Shown: positions 48,744 to 58,322, counted from the first letter of the stretch. The stretch is 64,000 bases of DNA from Brevundimonas sp. AJA228-03 (GCF_017795885.1 NZ_CP059297.1:434001-498000); one strand, 5' to 3'. Numbers and translations are program-made. The notes: generated by a model from the sequence alone, not told the origin.

Positions 48744-51700
48744 ATGTCCGGCGAGCTGCGTCCTTCCGTCCCGTCCCCGACCGCGGAGGCGCTGAAGACA
48801 GCGTTCGCAAGGGCGTTGAGGGAGGGCGGGGCGCTCGATGCGATCGAGCAGTCCTTCATCGACCAGGCCGCCGACGACTACGCCGGAGACGAGACGCCCG
48901 AACTGGACATGGCCGCCATGGCCGCCCTGCTCGCCGACGCCTGGCGCTGGGCGCAGGCGCGTGGGGTCGGGGATGCCCCGACCGTCCTGGTGCAGCCAGT
49001 CAGGGCGGCCGGGGGGCTGTCGGGGGCCTATGATACCCTCTGGATCGTCCAGGACGACCGACCCTTCCTGGTCGACAGCGTCATGGGCGAACTGGCCGAT
49101 GCCGGCGTCTCGGTGCGGGCGCTGTTCCACCCCGTTCTGGCGCGTGAGGCGGTGCGCGAATCGCTGATCGTCATCGTCGTCGACCCCCTGCCGTCCGAAC
49201 GCCGGGAGGCCCTGAAGGCCCAGGTGGAGCAGGCCCTGGCCGACGTCCATGCCGCCGTCGGCGATTTCGACGCCATGAGCGACCTGATGGCGCGGTCGAT
49301 CGCCCATCTGGAGGCCTGCCCCGGCGGGATCGATCCGGAAGTGGTGGACGAGAATCTGGCCTTTCTGCGCTGGCTGAACGACGAGCATTTCGTCTTCCTC
49401 GGTGCGCGCGACTACGACTATCCGCGCACGCCGGACGGGGGTTATGCCGCCGAGGCCCCGCTGGACCAGGCCACGGCCGGGGTCGGGGTGCTGCGCGATC
49501 CGGCGCGCACCGTGCTGCGTAGGACGTCGGAGCCGGCCGTGCTGACCGCCCAGATGAAGCGACAGATGGACCTGTCCGAGCCCGTGACCGTGGCCAAGGC
49601 CAATCTTCGCAGCCGCGTCCACCGCCGGGCCTATATGGATTACGTCGGGGTCAAGCGGTACGGCGACGACGGCCGCCCGTCGGGCGAGACCCGTTTCGTC
49701 GGCCTGTTCACAGCCGAGGCCTACGATCGCACGGCGTCCGAAGTCCCGCTGATCCGCCGGAAGGTCGCGAACGCCCTGACCCGGGCGGCCAAGGTGCCCG
49801 GCAGCCATAACGAGAAGCGGCTGAAGAACATCCTGGAGAATTATCCGCGCGACGAACTCTTCCAGATCACCGAGGACGAGCTGCTGACCTCGGCCCTCGG
49901 CATCCTGCATCTGTATGACCGGCCCCGCATCAAGACCTTCACCCGGCTGGATCCGTTCGACCGGTTCGTCTCGGTCCTGGCCTTCGTGCCGCGCGAGCGG
50001 TTCGAGGCGGCGGTCCGCGAACGCATCGGACGCCTTCTGGCCAGGGCCTGGGGCGGTCGTCTGTCGGCCTGGTACCCGCAGCTCTCGGACGCGCCCCTGG
50101 TGCGCATCCACTACATCATCGGCGTCACGCCCGGCGATCACCCCACACCGGATCCCGTGGCGCTGGAGGCGGAGATCACCGAGGCCGGCCGTAGCTGGAT
50201 CGACCGCTTCGAAAGCGCCCTGCGCGCCGCCCACATCGATGACAGCCAGATCGGGGCGCTGAGCCTGAAATGGTCGGACGCCTTCGGGGCCGGCTATCGC
50301 GATCGCTACGATGCGACCGAGGCCGTCGCGGACCTGCAGGAGATCGACCGGCTGAACGCCTCGGGAACGGCCGGATCGGGCGAGCCCGTCGCGGTTCGCG
50401 CCTTCCGCTCTGCCGGCGACACGCCGCTGCAGTTCCGCTTCAAGCTGTATCACCGGGGCGCGGCGGTGCCGCTGTCCGACGTCCTGCCGATTCTGGCCGA
50501 CATGGGGCTGAAGACGCTGGAGGAGTTCGGCCATGCGATCCGCCCGGCCGACGCCGGGGAAATCCACGTCCACGAGTTCCTGCTGGAGGATCCGCGCGGG
50601 GCCGCGATCGCCTTCGCTGACGTCAAGGGACCGTTCGAGGCGGCCTTTTCGGCCGTGTGGACGGGCCAGACCGAAAGCGACGGCTTCAACCGGCTGGTGT
50701 TGGAGCTGGGGGTCGGCTGGCGCGAGGCGGCCCTGATCCGCACCCTGGCCCGCTATCGCCAGCAGACGGGGCTCGATCCGTCGCAGGCCGTGCAGGAAGA
50801 GGCGCTACGGGACTATCCGGTCATCGCCCGCGCCCTGCTGAGCCTGTTCACCTGCAAGTTCGATCCCGTGCATGGCGGATCGGCGGCTGATCGTGCGGCG
50901 TCCGCGACGGAACTGACCGACAGGATCACGGCCCTGCTGATGGATGTGACGTCCCTGGACCACGACCGGGCACTGCGTCGCCTCGCGGCCCTGATCGGGG
51001 CGATCAAGCGGACCAACTATTTCCAGACGACCGGAGACGGGGGTTTCAAGCCGCACATCTCGATCAAGATCGCCTCGCGCGAACTGGACGACCTGCCCCT
51101 GCCCAGGCCCTATCGCGAGATCTTCGTCTGGGCTCCCCACATCGAGGGCATCCACCTGCGCTTCGGACCGGTGGCGCGGGGCGGCCTGCGCTGGTCCGAC
51201 CGTCGCGACGACTTCCGCACCGAGGTGCTGGGTCTGGTGAAGGCCCAGCAGGTCAAGAACGCCGTCATCGTACCCGTCGGCTCCAAGGGCGGCTTCTTCC
51301 CGAAATACCTGTCGGCCATCGTGCGCGCCGGCGGTGATCGCGACGCCCAGCAGGCAGAGGCTGTCCGCGCCTACAGGACCTTCCTGTCGGGTCTGCTGGA
51401 CATCACCGACAACATCGCCGCCGACGGTCATGTGACCCATCCGGCCGACGTCGTCGCCTTCGAGGGGGACGATCCCTATCTGGTCGTCGCCGCCGACAAG
51501 GGCACGGCGACCTTCTCCGACATCGCCAACGGAGTGTCCGCCGATTACGGCTTCTGGCTGGACGACGCCTTCGCTTCGGGGGGATCGGTCGGCTATGACC
51601 ACAAGGCCATGGGCATCACGGCACGCGGGGCATGGGAGGCGGTCAAGCGGCATTTCCGCGAGATCGGCAAGGACATCCAGTCCGAGCCCTTCACCGTCGT

Positions 51701-53612
51701 CGGCGTCGGCGACATGAGTGGCGATGTGTTCGGAAACGGCCTGCTGCTGTCCAGGGCCTCGAAACTGATCGCCGCCTTCGATCACCGCGACATCTTCATC
51801 GACCCGACGCCCGATCCGGCCCGGTCATGGGAAGAGCGCAACCGTCTGTTCCAGCTGCCGCGCTCGTCCTGGCAGGACTACGATCCATCATTGATTTCGA
51901 CCGGCGGCGGCGTGTTCTCGCGCTCGGCCAAGTCCATCCAGCTGACGCCCGAGATCAAGGCGGCGCTGGACATCGCCGACGACAGTCTGGACCCCGTCAG
52001 CCTGATCCGGGCGATCCTGAAGGCTCCGGCCGAGCTGCTCTATCTCGGCGGCATCGGCACCTATGTGAAGTCCGCGACCGAGACGGACGCCCAGGTCGGC
52101 GACAAGGGCACCGATGCGCTGCGGATCAATGCAGACGAACTGCGGGTCAAGGTGGTCGGGGAGGGGGCCAACCTCGGCTTCACCCAGGCGGGCCGGATCG
52201 CCTTCGCGGCCGGAGGTGGCCGGATCAACACAGACGCCATCGACAACTCCGCCGGCGTGGATACCTCCGACCACGAGGTCAACATCAAGATCCTGATCGG
52301 CGCCGCCGTCGCCCGGGGGGCTCTACCATTGACCGAGCGGGTGCCGCTGCTGGCCTCGATGACCGATGAGGTCGGCCTGAAGGTTCTGGCCCACAACTAC
52401 GACCAGACCCTGGCCCTGACCCTGCAGCAGGCGGAAGGCACGGGTGCGCTCGACAGCCAGCAGCGGTTCATGCAGGCCCTGACGGCCAGGGGCAAACTCG
52501 ATCGCAAGGTCGAGGGTTTGCCCGGCGATATCCGCATCGCCGAGATGAAGGCCGCCGGTATCGCCCTGACCCGGCCGGAACTGGCCGTGCTGATGGCCTA
52601 TTCCAAGCTGGAGCTGGCCGACGACATCGTGGCGTCAAAGGCACCCGAAGATCCCTTCTTCGAGGAGACCCTGGTCCGCTACTTCCCCGGGCCCCTGGCG
52701 CGGTTCGAGGGCCAGATGAAGGGCCACCGGCTGCGGCGCGAGATCGTGGCCACGGTGCTGTGCAACGAGATCGTCAATATGACGGGGCCGACCTTCCCCG
52801 ATCGCCTGCGCGGCGCGGCGGGTTGCGACACCACGGCCCTCGTCATCGCCTTCGAGGCGGCGCGGCGGGTGTTCCGGCTGGATGAGGCCTGGGGCGCGGT
52901 CAATGCCCTGGACCTCAAGGTCCCGGCCGAGACGCAGACGGCGCTCTATCTGGAAATCGCCACCGTCCTGCGGCGCCAGACCTTCTGGCTGGCGCGCCGG
53001 GGCGCAAGGGACGGCGCGACCGTGCAGGGTCTGATCGAGGCCTATCGTCCGGCCGCCGATGCCCTGCGCGCGGCGGGCGGCGACGTGCTGTCCCGCTTCG
53101 AACAGGGCCGGCTGGCCGAACGCCTGAAGCGGTTCGCCGACATGGGTGTGGGCGAGCAGCTGGCCCAGACCGTGTCCATGCTCCGGCCCCTGGTGGCGAC
53201 GGCGGACATCGGCGATCTGGCCCGGGAAACGGGCTGGTCGGCCCCCCGGATGGCGCGGCTCTATCACCAGGTGGGCGCGGCCTTCGATTTCGACCGTCTG
53301 CGGGCGGCGGCGGGCGCCGTGCCGTCGGGCGATCATTTCGACCGGCTGGCCGTGCGTCGCCTGATCGAGGATCTGATGGGCGAGCAGGTCACCCTGACCC
53401 GGGCTGTGGCCAGGGCTTCCGATCCGGCCGTCGGCGACAGCGAGGCGACCGCCGAATCTGCGGTCGACGCCTGGATCGGTCCGCGCCAGTCAATAGTTGA
53501 GGGCGTTCGCGCCGCCGTGGACGAGATCGAGGCTTCGGGCACCGGCTGGACTTTCGCCAAGCTGACCATCGCCAATGGCCAGATCCGGAGTGTGGCGGCC
53601 TCGGCGAGCTGA
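48744..53612 (+). CDS. gdhZ: NAD-dependent glutamate dehydrogenase, large (180-kDa) type
   Basis: A 1622-residue enzyme oxidatively deaminating glutamate to 2-oxoglutarate with NAD. The size matches the 180-kDa family (about 1600 residues). The N-terminal regulatory part (1 to about 700) includes ALFHPVLAR and HFVFLGARDYDY. The catalytic core has HIEGIHLRFGPVARGGLRWSDR and DDFRTEVLGLVKAQQVKNAVIVPVGSKGGF with the active-site lysines. The NAD domain has VVGVGDMSGDVFGNG and GEGANLGFTQAGR. In Caulobacter this enzyme (GdhZ) also stimulates FtsZ GTPase together with KidO. ATG 48744; the open frame upstream is leader DNA. Confidence 0.95.
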   Translation: MSGELRPSVPSPTAEALKTAFARALREGGALDAIEQSFIDQAADDYAGDETPELDMAAMAALLADAWRWAQARGVGDAPTVLVQPVRAAGGLSGAYDTLWIVQDDRPFLVDSVMGELADAGVSVRALFHPVLAREAVRESLIVIVVDPLPSERREALKAQVEQALADVHAAVGDFDAMSDLMARSIAHLEACPGGIDPEVVDENLAFLRWLNDEHFVFLGARDYDYPRTPDGGYAAEAPLDQATAGVGVLRDPARTVLRRTSEPAVLTAQMKRQMDLSEPVTVAKANLRSRVHRRAYMDYVGVKRYGDDGRPSGETRFVGLFTAEAYDRTASEVPLIRRKVANALTRAAKVPGSHNEKRLKNILENYPRDELFQITEDELLTSALGILHLYDRPRIKTFTRLDPFDRFVSVLAFVPRERFEAAVRERIGRLLARAWGGRLSAWYPQLSDAPLVRIHYIIGVTPGDHPTPDPVALEAEITEAGRSWIDRFESALRAAHIDDSQIGALSLKWSDAFGAGYRDRYDATEAVADLQEIDRLNASGTAGSGEPVAVRAFRSAGDTPLQFRFKLYHRGAAVPLSDVLPILADMGLKTLEEFGHAIRPADAGEIHVHEFLLEDPRGAAIAFADVKGPFEAAFSAVWTGQTESDGFNRLVLELGVGWREAALIRTLARYRQQTGLDPSQAVQEEALRDYPVIARALLSLFTCKFDPVHGGSAADRAASATELTDRITALLMDVTSLDHDRALRRLAALIGAIKRTNYFQTTGDGGFKPHISIKIASRELDDLPLPRPYREIFVWAPHIEGIHLRFGPVARGGLRWSDRRDDFRTEVLGLVKAQQVKNAVIVPVGSKGGFFPKYLSAIVRAGGDRDAQQAEAVRAYRTFLSGLLDITDNIAADGHVTHPADVVAFEGDDPYLVVAADKGTATFSDIANGVSADYGFWLDDAFASGGSVGYDHKAMGITARGAWEAVKRHFREIGKDIQSEPFTVVGVGDMSGDVFGNGLLLSRASKLIAAFDHRDIFIDPTPDPARSWEERNRLFQLPRSSWQDYDPSLISTGGGVFSRSAKSIQLTPEIKAALDIADDSLDPVSLIRAILKAPAELLYLGGIGTYVKSATETDAQVGDKGTDALRINADELRVKVVGEGANLGFTQAGRIAFAAGGGRINTDAIDNSAGVDTSDHEVNIKILIGAAVARGALPLTERVPLLASMTDEVGLKVLAHNYDQTLALTLQQAEGTGALDSQQRFMQALTARGKLDRKVEGLPGDIRIAEMKAAGIALTRPELAVLMAYSKLELADDIVASKAPEDPFFEETLVRYFPGPLARFEGQMKGHRLRREIVATVLCNEIVNMTGPTFPDRLRGAAGCDTTALVIAFEAARRVFRLDEAWGAVNALDLKVPAETQTALYLEIATVLRRQTFWLARRGARDGATVQGLIEAYRPAADALRAAGGDVLSRFEQGRLAERLKRFADMGVGEQLAQTVSMLRPLVATADIGDLARETGWSAPRMARLYHQVGAAFDFDRLRAAAGAVPSGDHFDRLAVRRLIEDLMGEQVTLTRAVARASDPAVGDSEATAESAVDAWIGPRQSIVEGVRAAVDEIEASGTGWTFAKLTIANGQIRSVAASAS

Positions 53613-53691
53613 CGCCGTCACACTCCGGGCTGGTGGCGCTACCGCGCTTCGCGCTACTTGAGCGCAGGCGCGCGCGCCGTGGAGAAAGCCA

Positions 53692-54159
53692 ATGCCCAGA
53701 AAGTTCCTGGTCGTCGTCGATGACAGCCCCGAGTTCGAGGCGGCGCTGCGCTATGCCGCCCGGCGGGCCCGATCGACCGGCGGCCGTGTCGCCCTGCTGC
53801 GGATCATCCCGGGCGGGTCGGACGAGCAGTGGGCCGGGGTGCGTGAGCAGATCAAGCGCGAGCAGCGGGCCGAGGCGGAAGGCCTGCTCACCCGTCTGGG
53901 CGAGGAGGCGCAGACCCGGTCGGGGGCCGCGCCCATCTTCCTGATCGAGGAGGGCGACCCCCAGGCGGCGATCCGCAAGGTCTGTGGCGAGGACCCGGAG
54001 ATCAAGATCCTGGTGCTGGCGGCCGGGGGCGGGTCACGCGGTCCGGGGCCGCTGGTGTCGGCCGTGCTGAAATCGGGTGCGGCGTTCGGGGGTCGCAAGC
54101 TGCCGGTGACCATCGTGCCGGGCGAACTGACGGATGCCGAGATCGAGGATCTGGCGTAG
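53692..54159 (+). CDS. universal stress protein (UspA) family
   Basis: A 155-residue cytosolic protein with the Usp alpha/beta fold. It starts KFLVVVDDSPEFEAALRYAARRA, with GGRVALLRIIP and a middle helix containing many Glu/Arg. The C-terminal nucleotide loop region is VLAAGGGSRGPGPLVSAVLKSGAAFGGRKLPVTIVPG, an ATP-site-like G-x2-G-x9-G arrangement. Role and ligand are not established. It is 79 bp downstream of gdhZ, in the same direction, with its own GGAGAAAG ribosome site. Confidence 0.85.
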   Translation: MPRKFLVVVDDSPEFEAALRYAARRARSTGGRVALLRIIPGGSDEQWAGVREQIKREQRAEAEGLLTRLGEEAQTRSGAAPIFLIEEGDPQAAIRKVCGEDPEIKILVLAAGGGSRGPGPLVSAVLKSGAAFGGRKLPVTIVPGELTDAEIEDLA

Positions 54160-54174
54160 GGTGATAACCCGCTC

Positions 54175-54325
54175 CCTCCCCCTCGGGGAGGGTGGCTGAG
54201 TGGAGCGAGGCCGTGTGGGGGCGGCAAGGCAATGCCGCACCAGATCAGAGTTTGTATCGCCTTGTCCTTCCCACCCCGTCGCTGCTTTGCATCGGCGACC
54301 CTCCCCCTAGGGGGAGGGAGAGGCA
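54175..54325. repeat. pair of palindromic CCCTCCCCCT...AGGGGGAGGG units
   Basis: Two similar hairpins (about 54175-54192 and 54299-54320) flank a G+C-rich spacer with further short inverted repeats, filling the gap between the Usp gene and nfuA. Confidence 0.6.
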
Positions 54326-54362
54326 CCTTGCGAACCCCGGCACCAAGGCGCATTTCTCGCTC

Positions 54363-54920
54363 ATGTTCATCCAGACCGAACCCACCCCGAACCCCAATGC
54401 GCTGAAGTTCCTGCCGGGACGCGATGTGGCCCCGGACGGCTCGCGCGAGTTCCTGAGCATCGACCAGGCGACGGCCTCGCCGCTCGCCGAGGCCCTGTTC
54501 CAGCTTGAGGACGTGACCGGTGTCTTCTTCGGCGGCGACCATATCTCGGTCACCCGCGCCGGGCATGGCCGCGACTGGAGCGAGATGAAGCCCGAAATCC
54601 TGTCGGTGATCATGGATCACTTCGTGTCGGGTCAACCCCTGATGCGCGAGGGCACGGACGCCGTCGATGACGCGGAGGAAGACTCCGAGATCGTGGCCGA
54701 GATCAAGTCGCTGCTCGACAGCCGCATCCGCCCGGCCGTGGCCCAGGACGGCGGGGACATCCTGTTCGACGCCTTCGACGCGGAAAGCGGCGTGCTACGC
54801 TTGCGGATGCGCGGGGCCTGCGCCGGCTGTCCGTCCTCGGCCATGACGCTGAAGGCCGGCGTCGAGCAGATGATGCGCCACTACGTCCCCGAAGTGACCA
54901 GCGTCGAGCAGGTGCTCTAG
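54363..54920 (+). CDS. nfuA: NfuA/NifU-type Fe-S scaffold protein
   Basis: A 185-residue iron-sulfur carrier. The N-terminal Nfu domain begins MFIQTEPTPNPNALKFLPGRDV and includes PLAEALFQLEDVTGVFFGGDHISVTR. The C-terminal NifU-like domain has PAVAQDGGDILFDAFD and the cluster-binding CAGC motif (Cys153, Cys156). This is the eukaryote-like (ISU1-associated) Nfu form usual in alphaproteobacteria rather than the A-type-fused E. coli NfuA. ATG 54363 gives the canonical N-terminus; upstream sequence is repeat DNA. Its stop is directly next to the convergent OmpA-like gene. Confidence 0.93.
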   Translation: MFIQTEPTPNPNALKFLPGRDVAPDGSREFLSIDQATASPLAEALFQLEDVTGVFFGGDHISVTRAGHGRDWSEMKPEILSVIMDHFVSGQPLMREGTDAVDDAEEDSEIVAEIKSLLDSRIRPAVAQDGGDILFDAFDAESGVLRLRMRGACAGCPSSAMTLKAGVEQMMRHYVPEVTSVEQVL

Positions 54921-55376
54921 CTAGGGCCGCACGGCCTCGACCAGGACTTCGGTGCGACGCCGCAGGGGCTCCTGCACGCCATCTGGGCTGACGGCACCGG
55001 CGTCCCCCGCCGCCGTAATCTCGAACGCGGGCACAGGCCAGCCTGCGGCTGTCAGTGCCTCTGCGACCGCCAGGGCACGGCGCTCTGACAGGTCCTGGTT
55101 TGTATCAGCGGCACCGGTTCCGCTGGCCAGGCCCAGGACCTTGACCGACGTGATGCGGCAGCCCTGGAGCTGGGTCGCCGTGAGGCCGATGGCCTCCAGC
55201 GCCGGGCCGGTCAGCCGGTCCTGTTTCTCGTCGAAATAGATGTCGAATCGCCGGGCGGCGCAGGCATTGGGCACCGTGACCAGGGCGTCGCGATCCATGG
55301 AGCCAGATCCCATCGAACAGGCTGACAGGCCCGCCGCGCCCAGCGAGGCGGCCAGAAGAATCGCCCGCGTCGTCAT
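54921..55376 (-). CDS. OmpA-like lipoprotein
   Basis: A 151-residue predicted lipoprotein (signal LLAASLGAAGLSACSMG, lipobox Cys20) with a C-terminal OmpA/MotB-like domain: IYFDEKQDRLTGPALEAIG, VLGLASGTGAADTNQDLSERRALAVAEAL and RRRTEVLVEAVRP. The NxDLSxxRA motif normally contacts peptidoglycan; here NQDLSERRA is present, so cell-wall binding is likely. ATG 55376 is used, with AGGG about 6 bases upstream; an ATG one codon earlier is also possible. It converges with nfuA and follows the glycine-zipper lipoprotein gene on the same strand. Confidence 0.78.
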   Translation of the reverse strand: MTTRAILLAASLGAAGLSACSMGSGSMDRDALVTVPNACAARRFDIYFDEKQDRLTGPALEAIGLTATQLQGCRITSVKVLGLASGTGAADTNQDLSERRALAVAEALTAAGWPVPAFEITAAGDAGAVSPDGVQEPLRRRTEVLVEAVRP

Positions 55377-55462
55377 CATCGCCCTGTGTCCCTGTGTTCG
55401 CTCAAACATAGGGCGGCCCGCTTTTCGACGAGCCGCCCCGAGAATCGTCAAGACGTTAGCGC

Positions 55463-55810
55463 CTAGTAGCGGCGCTGGCCATTCTCCCAGTAACACTCGT
55501 TCTGATTGTTGTCGTAGCAGTAGTAGTACTGACCGCGGTTGTCGCGATAGCGTTGCTGGTTGTTGCGGTCGGCTTGCGAGCCTCGTACCGCACCGACAGT
55601 ACCACCGATCGCGCCGCCGATAAGGGCTCCGGTTGCAGCGTTGCCGCTGCCGACGTTGTTGCCGATGATGGCGCCGGCCACCGCGCCGATGCCGGCCCCG
55701 ATCGCGCCCTGGCGGACGGTCTGGTTGGGGGTGCTGTTGCCGTAGGGGTCGGTCGCGCAGGCCGATGCGAGCAGGCCGGCGACGCCGATCGCGATGATTG
55801 CCGTCTTCAT
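55463..55810 (-). CDS. glycine-zipper lipoprotein
   Basis: A 115-residue lipoprotein (MKTAIIAIGVAGLLASAC, lipobox Cys18) whose core is a glycine-zipper: GAIGAGIGAVAGAIIGNNVGSG and GALIGGAIGGTVGAV, resembling YMGG/OmpA-like glycine-zipper domains. The C-terminus is rich in tyrosine, asparagine and arginine (NNQQRYRDNRGQYYYCYDNN) with two cysteines. It is probably in or at the outer membrane. AAGGA lies 7 bases before ATG 55810. It is 86 bp upstream of the OmpA-like lipoprotein gene on the same strand. Confidence 0.82.
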   Translation of the reverse strand: MKTAIIAIGVAGLLASACATDPYGNSTPNQTVRQGAIGAGIGAVAGAIIGNNVGSGNAATGALIGGAIGGTVGAVRGSQADRNNQQRYRDNRGQYYYCYDNNQNECYWENGQRRY

Positions 55811-55970
55811 GGATGTGTCCTTCATTCCTGATGTTCGCCCCGAGAGCGAGAACGCTGGAATATAGCTCAGGTTCCGCGCCTATGCTCGATGCTGACGATG
55901 ACATAGGCTGCAGCGGACCGTGCGAGGGGCACCGGATTCGAACACGTCAGCGTTTGTGAGGAGTTTTTCG

Positions 55971-56327
55971 ATGCGTTTTCCTGAGCCGGTCCGGATGTCG
56001 GACGATCATGCCAGCCCGGTCTGGGCCCGCACCAAACGCCGGTCGGGCGGCGGGGGCGGTGGCTTCGTCGGTCTTCTGGTCACGCTTCTGGCCCTGTTCG
56101 GCGTGTTGACGGCGGTCCTGGGCATCAAGGAGCAGTCTCTGGCCAGGGGCGGCGCGCTGATGGACGGCTGGATCACCGCCGGCGTCACCTCCGCCAGGGG
56201 CCTGGTCGGCCAGGCCCCGGAAGCGGCCGAAAGCGCGGCCGACAAGGCGGGGGCTGCGGCCGAAAAGACCGGCGACGCGCTTCAGGCGGGGGCTGCGACC
56301 ACGGCCAAAGAGCTCAAGACGCAATAG
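55971..56327 (+). CDS. small single-pass membrane protein, function unknown
   Basis: A 118-residue protein. A basic N-terminal region (RTKRRS) and a glycine run (SGGGGGG) lead into one hydrophobic segment (FVGLLVTLLALFGVLTAVLGI, about residues 32-52), followed by an alanine/glutamate/lysine-rich helix (EAAESAADKAGAAAEKTGDALQAG). Predicted topology is N-in with the C-terminal helix in the periplasm. It has a good AGGAG site before ATG 55971. No family is recognised. The diacylglycerol-kinase-family gene follows within 46 bp. Confidence 0.65.
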   Translation: MRFPEPVRMSDDHASPVWARTKRRSGGGGGGFVGLLVTLLALFGVLTAVLGIKEQSLARGGALMDGWITAGVTSARGLVGQAPEAAESAADKAGAAAEKTGDALQAGAATTAKELKTQ

Positions 56328-56372
56328 TCACGCTTGGCCGGAACGCGGGCGGGACAGGCGCGTTCGGGCGTG

Positions 56373-57344
56373 ATGAACGCCACCACCCCGCCCTCGCCCG
56401 TGCCCATGGACCTGCCCGAGACTGCACCTGTCGAGGCGGTCGCTGAACCGCGCGCCCTGACGCCCCACGTCGCGATCTCGCGCGTGGTGATCCTGGTCAA
56501 CACCCTGTCCGGCTCGGTCGGACCCCGGGCGGTCGCCGAGGTCGAGGCCATCATGGCCGACTATCCCTGCGAGGCCGAGATCGTCGAGCTGGTCGGCGCG
56601 ACCATGGACGCCCAGATCGACGCGGCCCTGGCGTCCAACCCCGATGTCCTGTTCGTTCTGGCCGGAGACGGCACGGCGCGGGCCGCGGCCTCCAGGGCCG
56701 GACCGGGGGGCCCTCTGGTCGCGCCGCTGCCGGGCGGCACCATGAACATGCTGCCCAGGGCGCTCTACGGCACCGGCGACTGGAAGCTGGCGCTGCGCGA
56801 GGCGCTGGAGAACGGCTCGCCCCGGTGCGTATCGGGCGGCCTCGTCGAAGGACAGTCCTTCTATTGCGCCGGCATCTTCGGCTCGCCCGCCCTGTGGGCC
56901 CCCGCGCGCGAGGCGATGAGGACCGGGAAGCTCAGCCTGGCCTGGACCTACGGGCGACGTGCGCTGAAGCGGGCCTTCTCGGGCAAGATCCGGGTCGAAC
57001 TGGACGGCGGCAAGGTCCGTCGAAGCGAGGCGCTGGCGTTGATCAGCCCGATGATCTCCAGGGCGATGGACGACCCCATCGGGCTGGAAGCCGCGGCCAT
57101 GGATCCGGCCGACGCGGCCCAGGTTTTCCGCCTGGCGGCCAACGCCCTGTTCAGCGACTGGCGCCAGGATCCGTCCGTGGTCACCCAGCCGGCGCGAAAA
57201 ATCCGCATCCGCGCCCGGTCAAGGATTCCGGCGGTGCTGGACGGGGAGCCGACCCTGCTGCATCACGACACCATGGTGACGTTCATTCCAAAGGCCTGGC
57301 AGGCCCTGGCCCCCGATCTCCGTCCGCAGGGCGAGGCTGACTGA
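56373..57344 (+). CDS. diacylglycerol kinase catalytic-domain protein
   Basis: A 323-residue protein with the DAGK/NAD-kinase-like fold. It shows VVILVNTLSGSVG, the nucleotide motif VLFVLAGDGTARAAA (GDGT) and PLPGGTMNMLPRAL, followed by an all-beta C-terminal domain (RARSRIPAVLDGEPTLLHHDTMVTFIP). Family members phosphorylate diacylglycerol or other lipids, often near the membrane. The first glycine of the usual GGDGT is alanine. The actual lipid is unknown. ATG 56373 is used; upstream TTG/GTG codons are possible. The metallophosphoesterase gene starts 28 bp downstream. Confidence 0.83.
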   Translation: MNATTPPSPVPMDLPETAPVEAVAEPRALTPHVAISRVVILVNTLSGSVGPRAVAEVEAIMADYPCEAEIVELVGATMDAQIDAALASNPDVLFVLAGDGTARAAASRAGPGGPLVAPLPGGTMNMLPRALYGTGDWKLALREALENGSPRCVSGGLVEGQSFYCAGIFGSPALWAPAREAMRTGKLSLAWTYGRRALKRAFSGKIRVELDGGKVRRSEALALISPMISRAMDDPIGLEAAAMDPADAAQVFRLAANALFSDWRQDPSVVTQPARKIRIRARSRIPAVLDGEPTLLHHDTMVTFIPKAWQALAPDLRPQGEAD

Positions 57345-57372
57345 TGCGGCGGTCCGCCCGGAGAACCACCCG

Positions 57373-58230
57373 GTGAGGACCGGCCGCCTGCTGCAGTTTT
57401 CCGACGTCCATTTCGGCGTCGAACATCCCCATGCCTGCGCCGCCGCGCTCGAATACGCCCACGCAACGCCCAGCGACCTGATCCTGATCACGGGCGACAT
57501 CACGCAAAAAGGTCTGCCCGACGAGTTCGCCGCCGCCGGGGCCTGGATCGGGGCGATGCCGACGCCGCGCTTCGTCATCGTCGGCAATCACGACGTGCCC
57601 TATTACAGCCTGGGTGCCCGCCTGTTCCGGCCGTGGAAGGCGTTCGAGGCCGCGACCGGTCATCCGGCCCATGACGGCGAGTTCATCTCCGACAGCCTGA
57701 TGGTGCGCGGCGTCGTCACCGCGCGCGGCTGGCAGGCCCGGGCCAACTGGTCCAAGGGCGTGATCGATCTGAACCAGACGCGCCGCGCCGCCGAGGCCCT
57801 GCGCCAGGCCCCGGTCGGCGCGCTGCGCATCCTGGCCTGCCATCACCCCCTGATCGAGATGATCGGCACCCCCATGACGGGCGACGTCAAACGCGGCGAC
57901 GCGGCGGCCGGAATCTTCGCCGAAGCGGGCGTGGACCTGATCACCACGGGCCATGTCCATGTGCCCTTCGCCATTCCGATCGACCTGTCGGACCGTTGCT
58001 CCTACGCCGTCGGCTGCGGGACCCTGTCCAGGCGCGAGCGCGGGACCCCGCCCAGCTTCAACCAGATCGAGTGGTCGGCCCACGAGATCGTGGTGACGGC
58101 CATCGCCTGGGACGGCCAGACGTTCAAACCCGCCGAGAGCTGGCGTCTGCCCCGTCGTCAGGACACCCGGCACACGGCATCCGCTCCCGATCCGGCGACG
58201 CCGGGAGCCCTGGAAGCGGCCATGAGCTGA
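57373..58230 (+). CDS. calcineurin-like metallophosphoesterase
   Basis: A 285-residue cytosolic phosphoesterase with the full metal-binding set: FSDVHFG (motif I), LITGDIT (II), VGNHDVPYY (III), ACHHPL and TTGHVHVPF (H-x-H, last motif). Relatives include cyclic-nucleotide phosphodiesterases (CpdA type) and lipid or nucleotide phosphatases; the substrate cannot be named. Start GTG 57373. It is downstream of the DAGK-like gene with 28 bp between, so a lipid-phosphate pair is possible. A hairpin terminator follows. Confidence 0.87.
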   Translation: MRTGRLLQFSDVHFGVEHPHACAAALEYAHATPSDLILITGDITQKGLPDEFAAAGAWIGAMPTPRFVIVGNHDVPYYSLGARLFRPWKAFEAATGHPAHDGEFISDSLMVRGVVTARGWQARANWSKGVIDLNQTRRAAEALRQAPVGALRILACHHPLIEMIGTPMTGDVKRGDAAAGIFAEAGVDLITTGHVHVPFAIPIDLSDRCSYAVGCGTLSRRERGTPPSFNQIEWSAHEIVVTAIAWDGQTFKPAESWRLPRRQDTRHTASAPDPATPGALEAAMS

Positions 58231-58239
58231 AGCCGGAAA

Positions 58240-58269
58240 AAAGCCGCGACCCGGGAGGATCGCGGCTTT
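58240..58269 (+). terminator. terminator after the metallophosphoesterase gene
   Basis: A perfect 10-bp stem, AAAGCCGCGA / TCGCGGCTTT, followed by GGGTCTTC. The A run on one side and T run on the other suit termination in both directions. Confidence 0.75.
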
Positions 58270-58322
58270 GGGTCTTCTGGCCCAGGGTCGGCGGTCGATC
58301 CCGGTCCGCCTGGAACCTGATC

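Noticed and set aside
50805..51785. Minus-strand frame opposite the gdhZ catalytic core
   Set aside because: It lies wholly antisense to highly conserved glutamate dehydrogenase motifs and shows no family features of its own.
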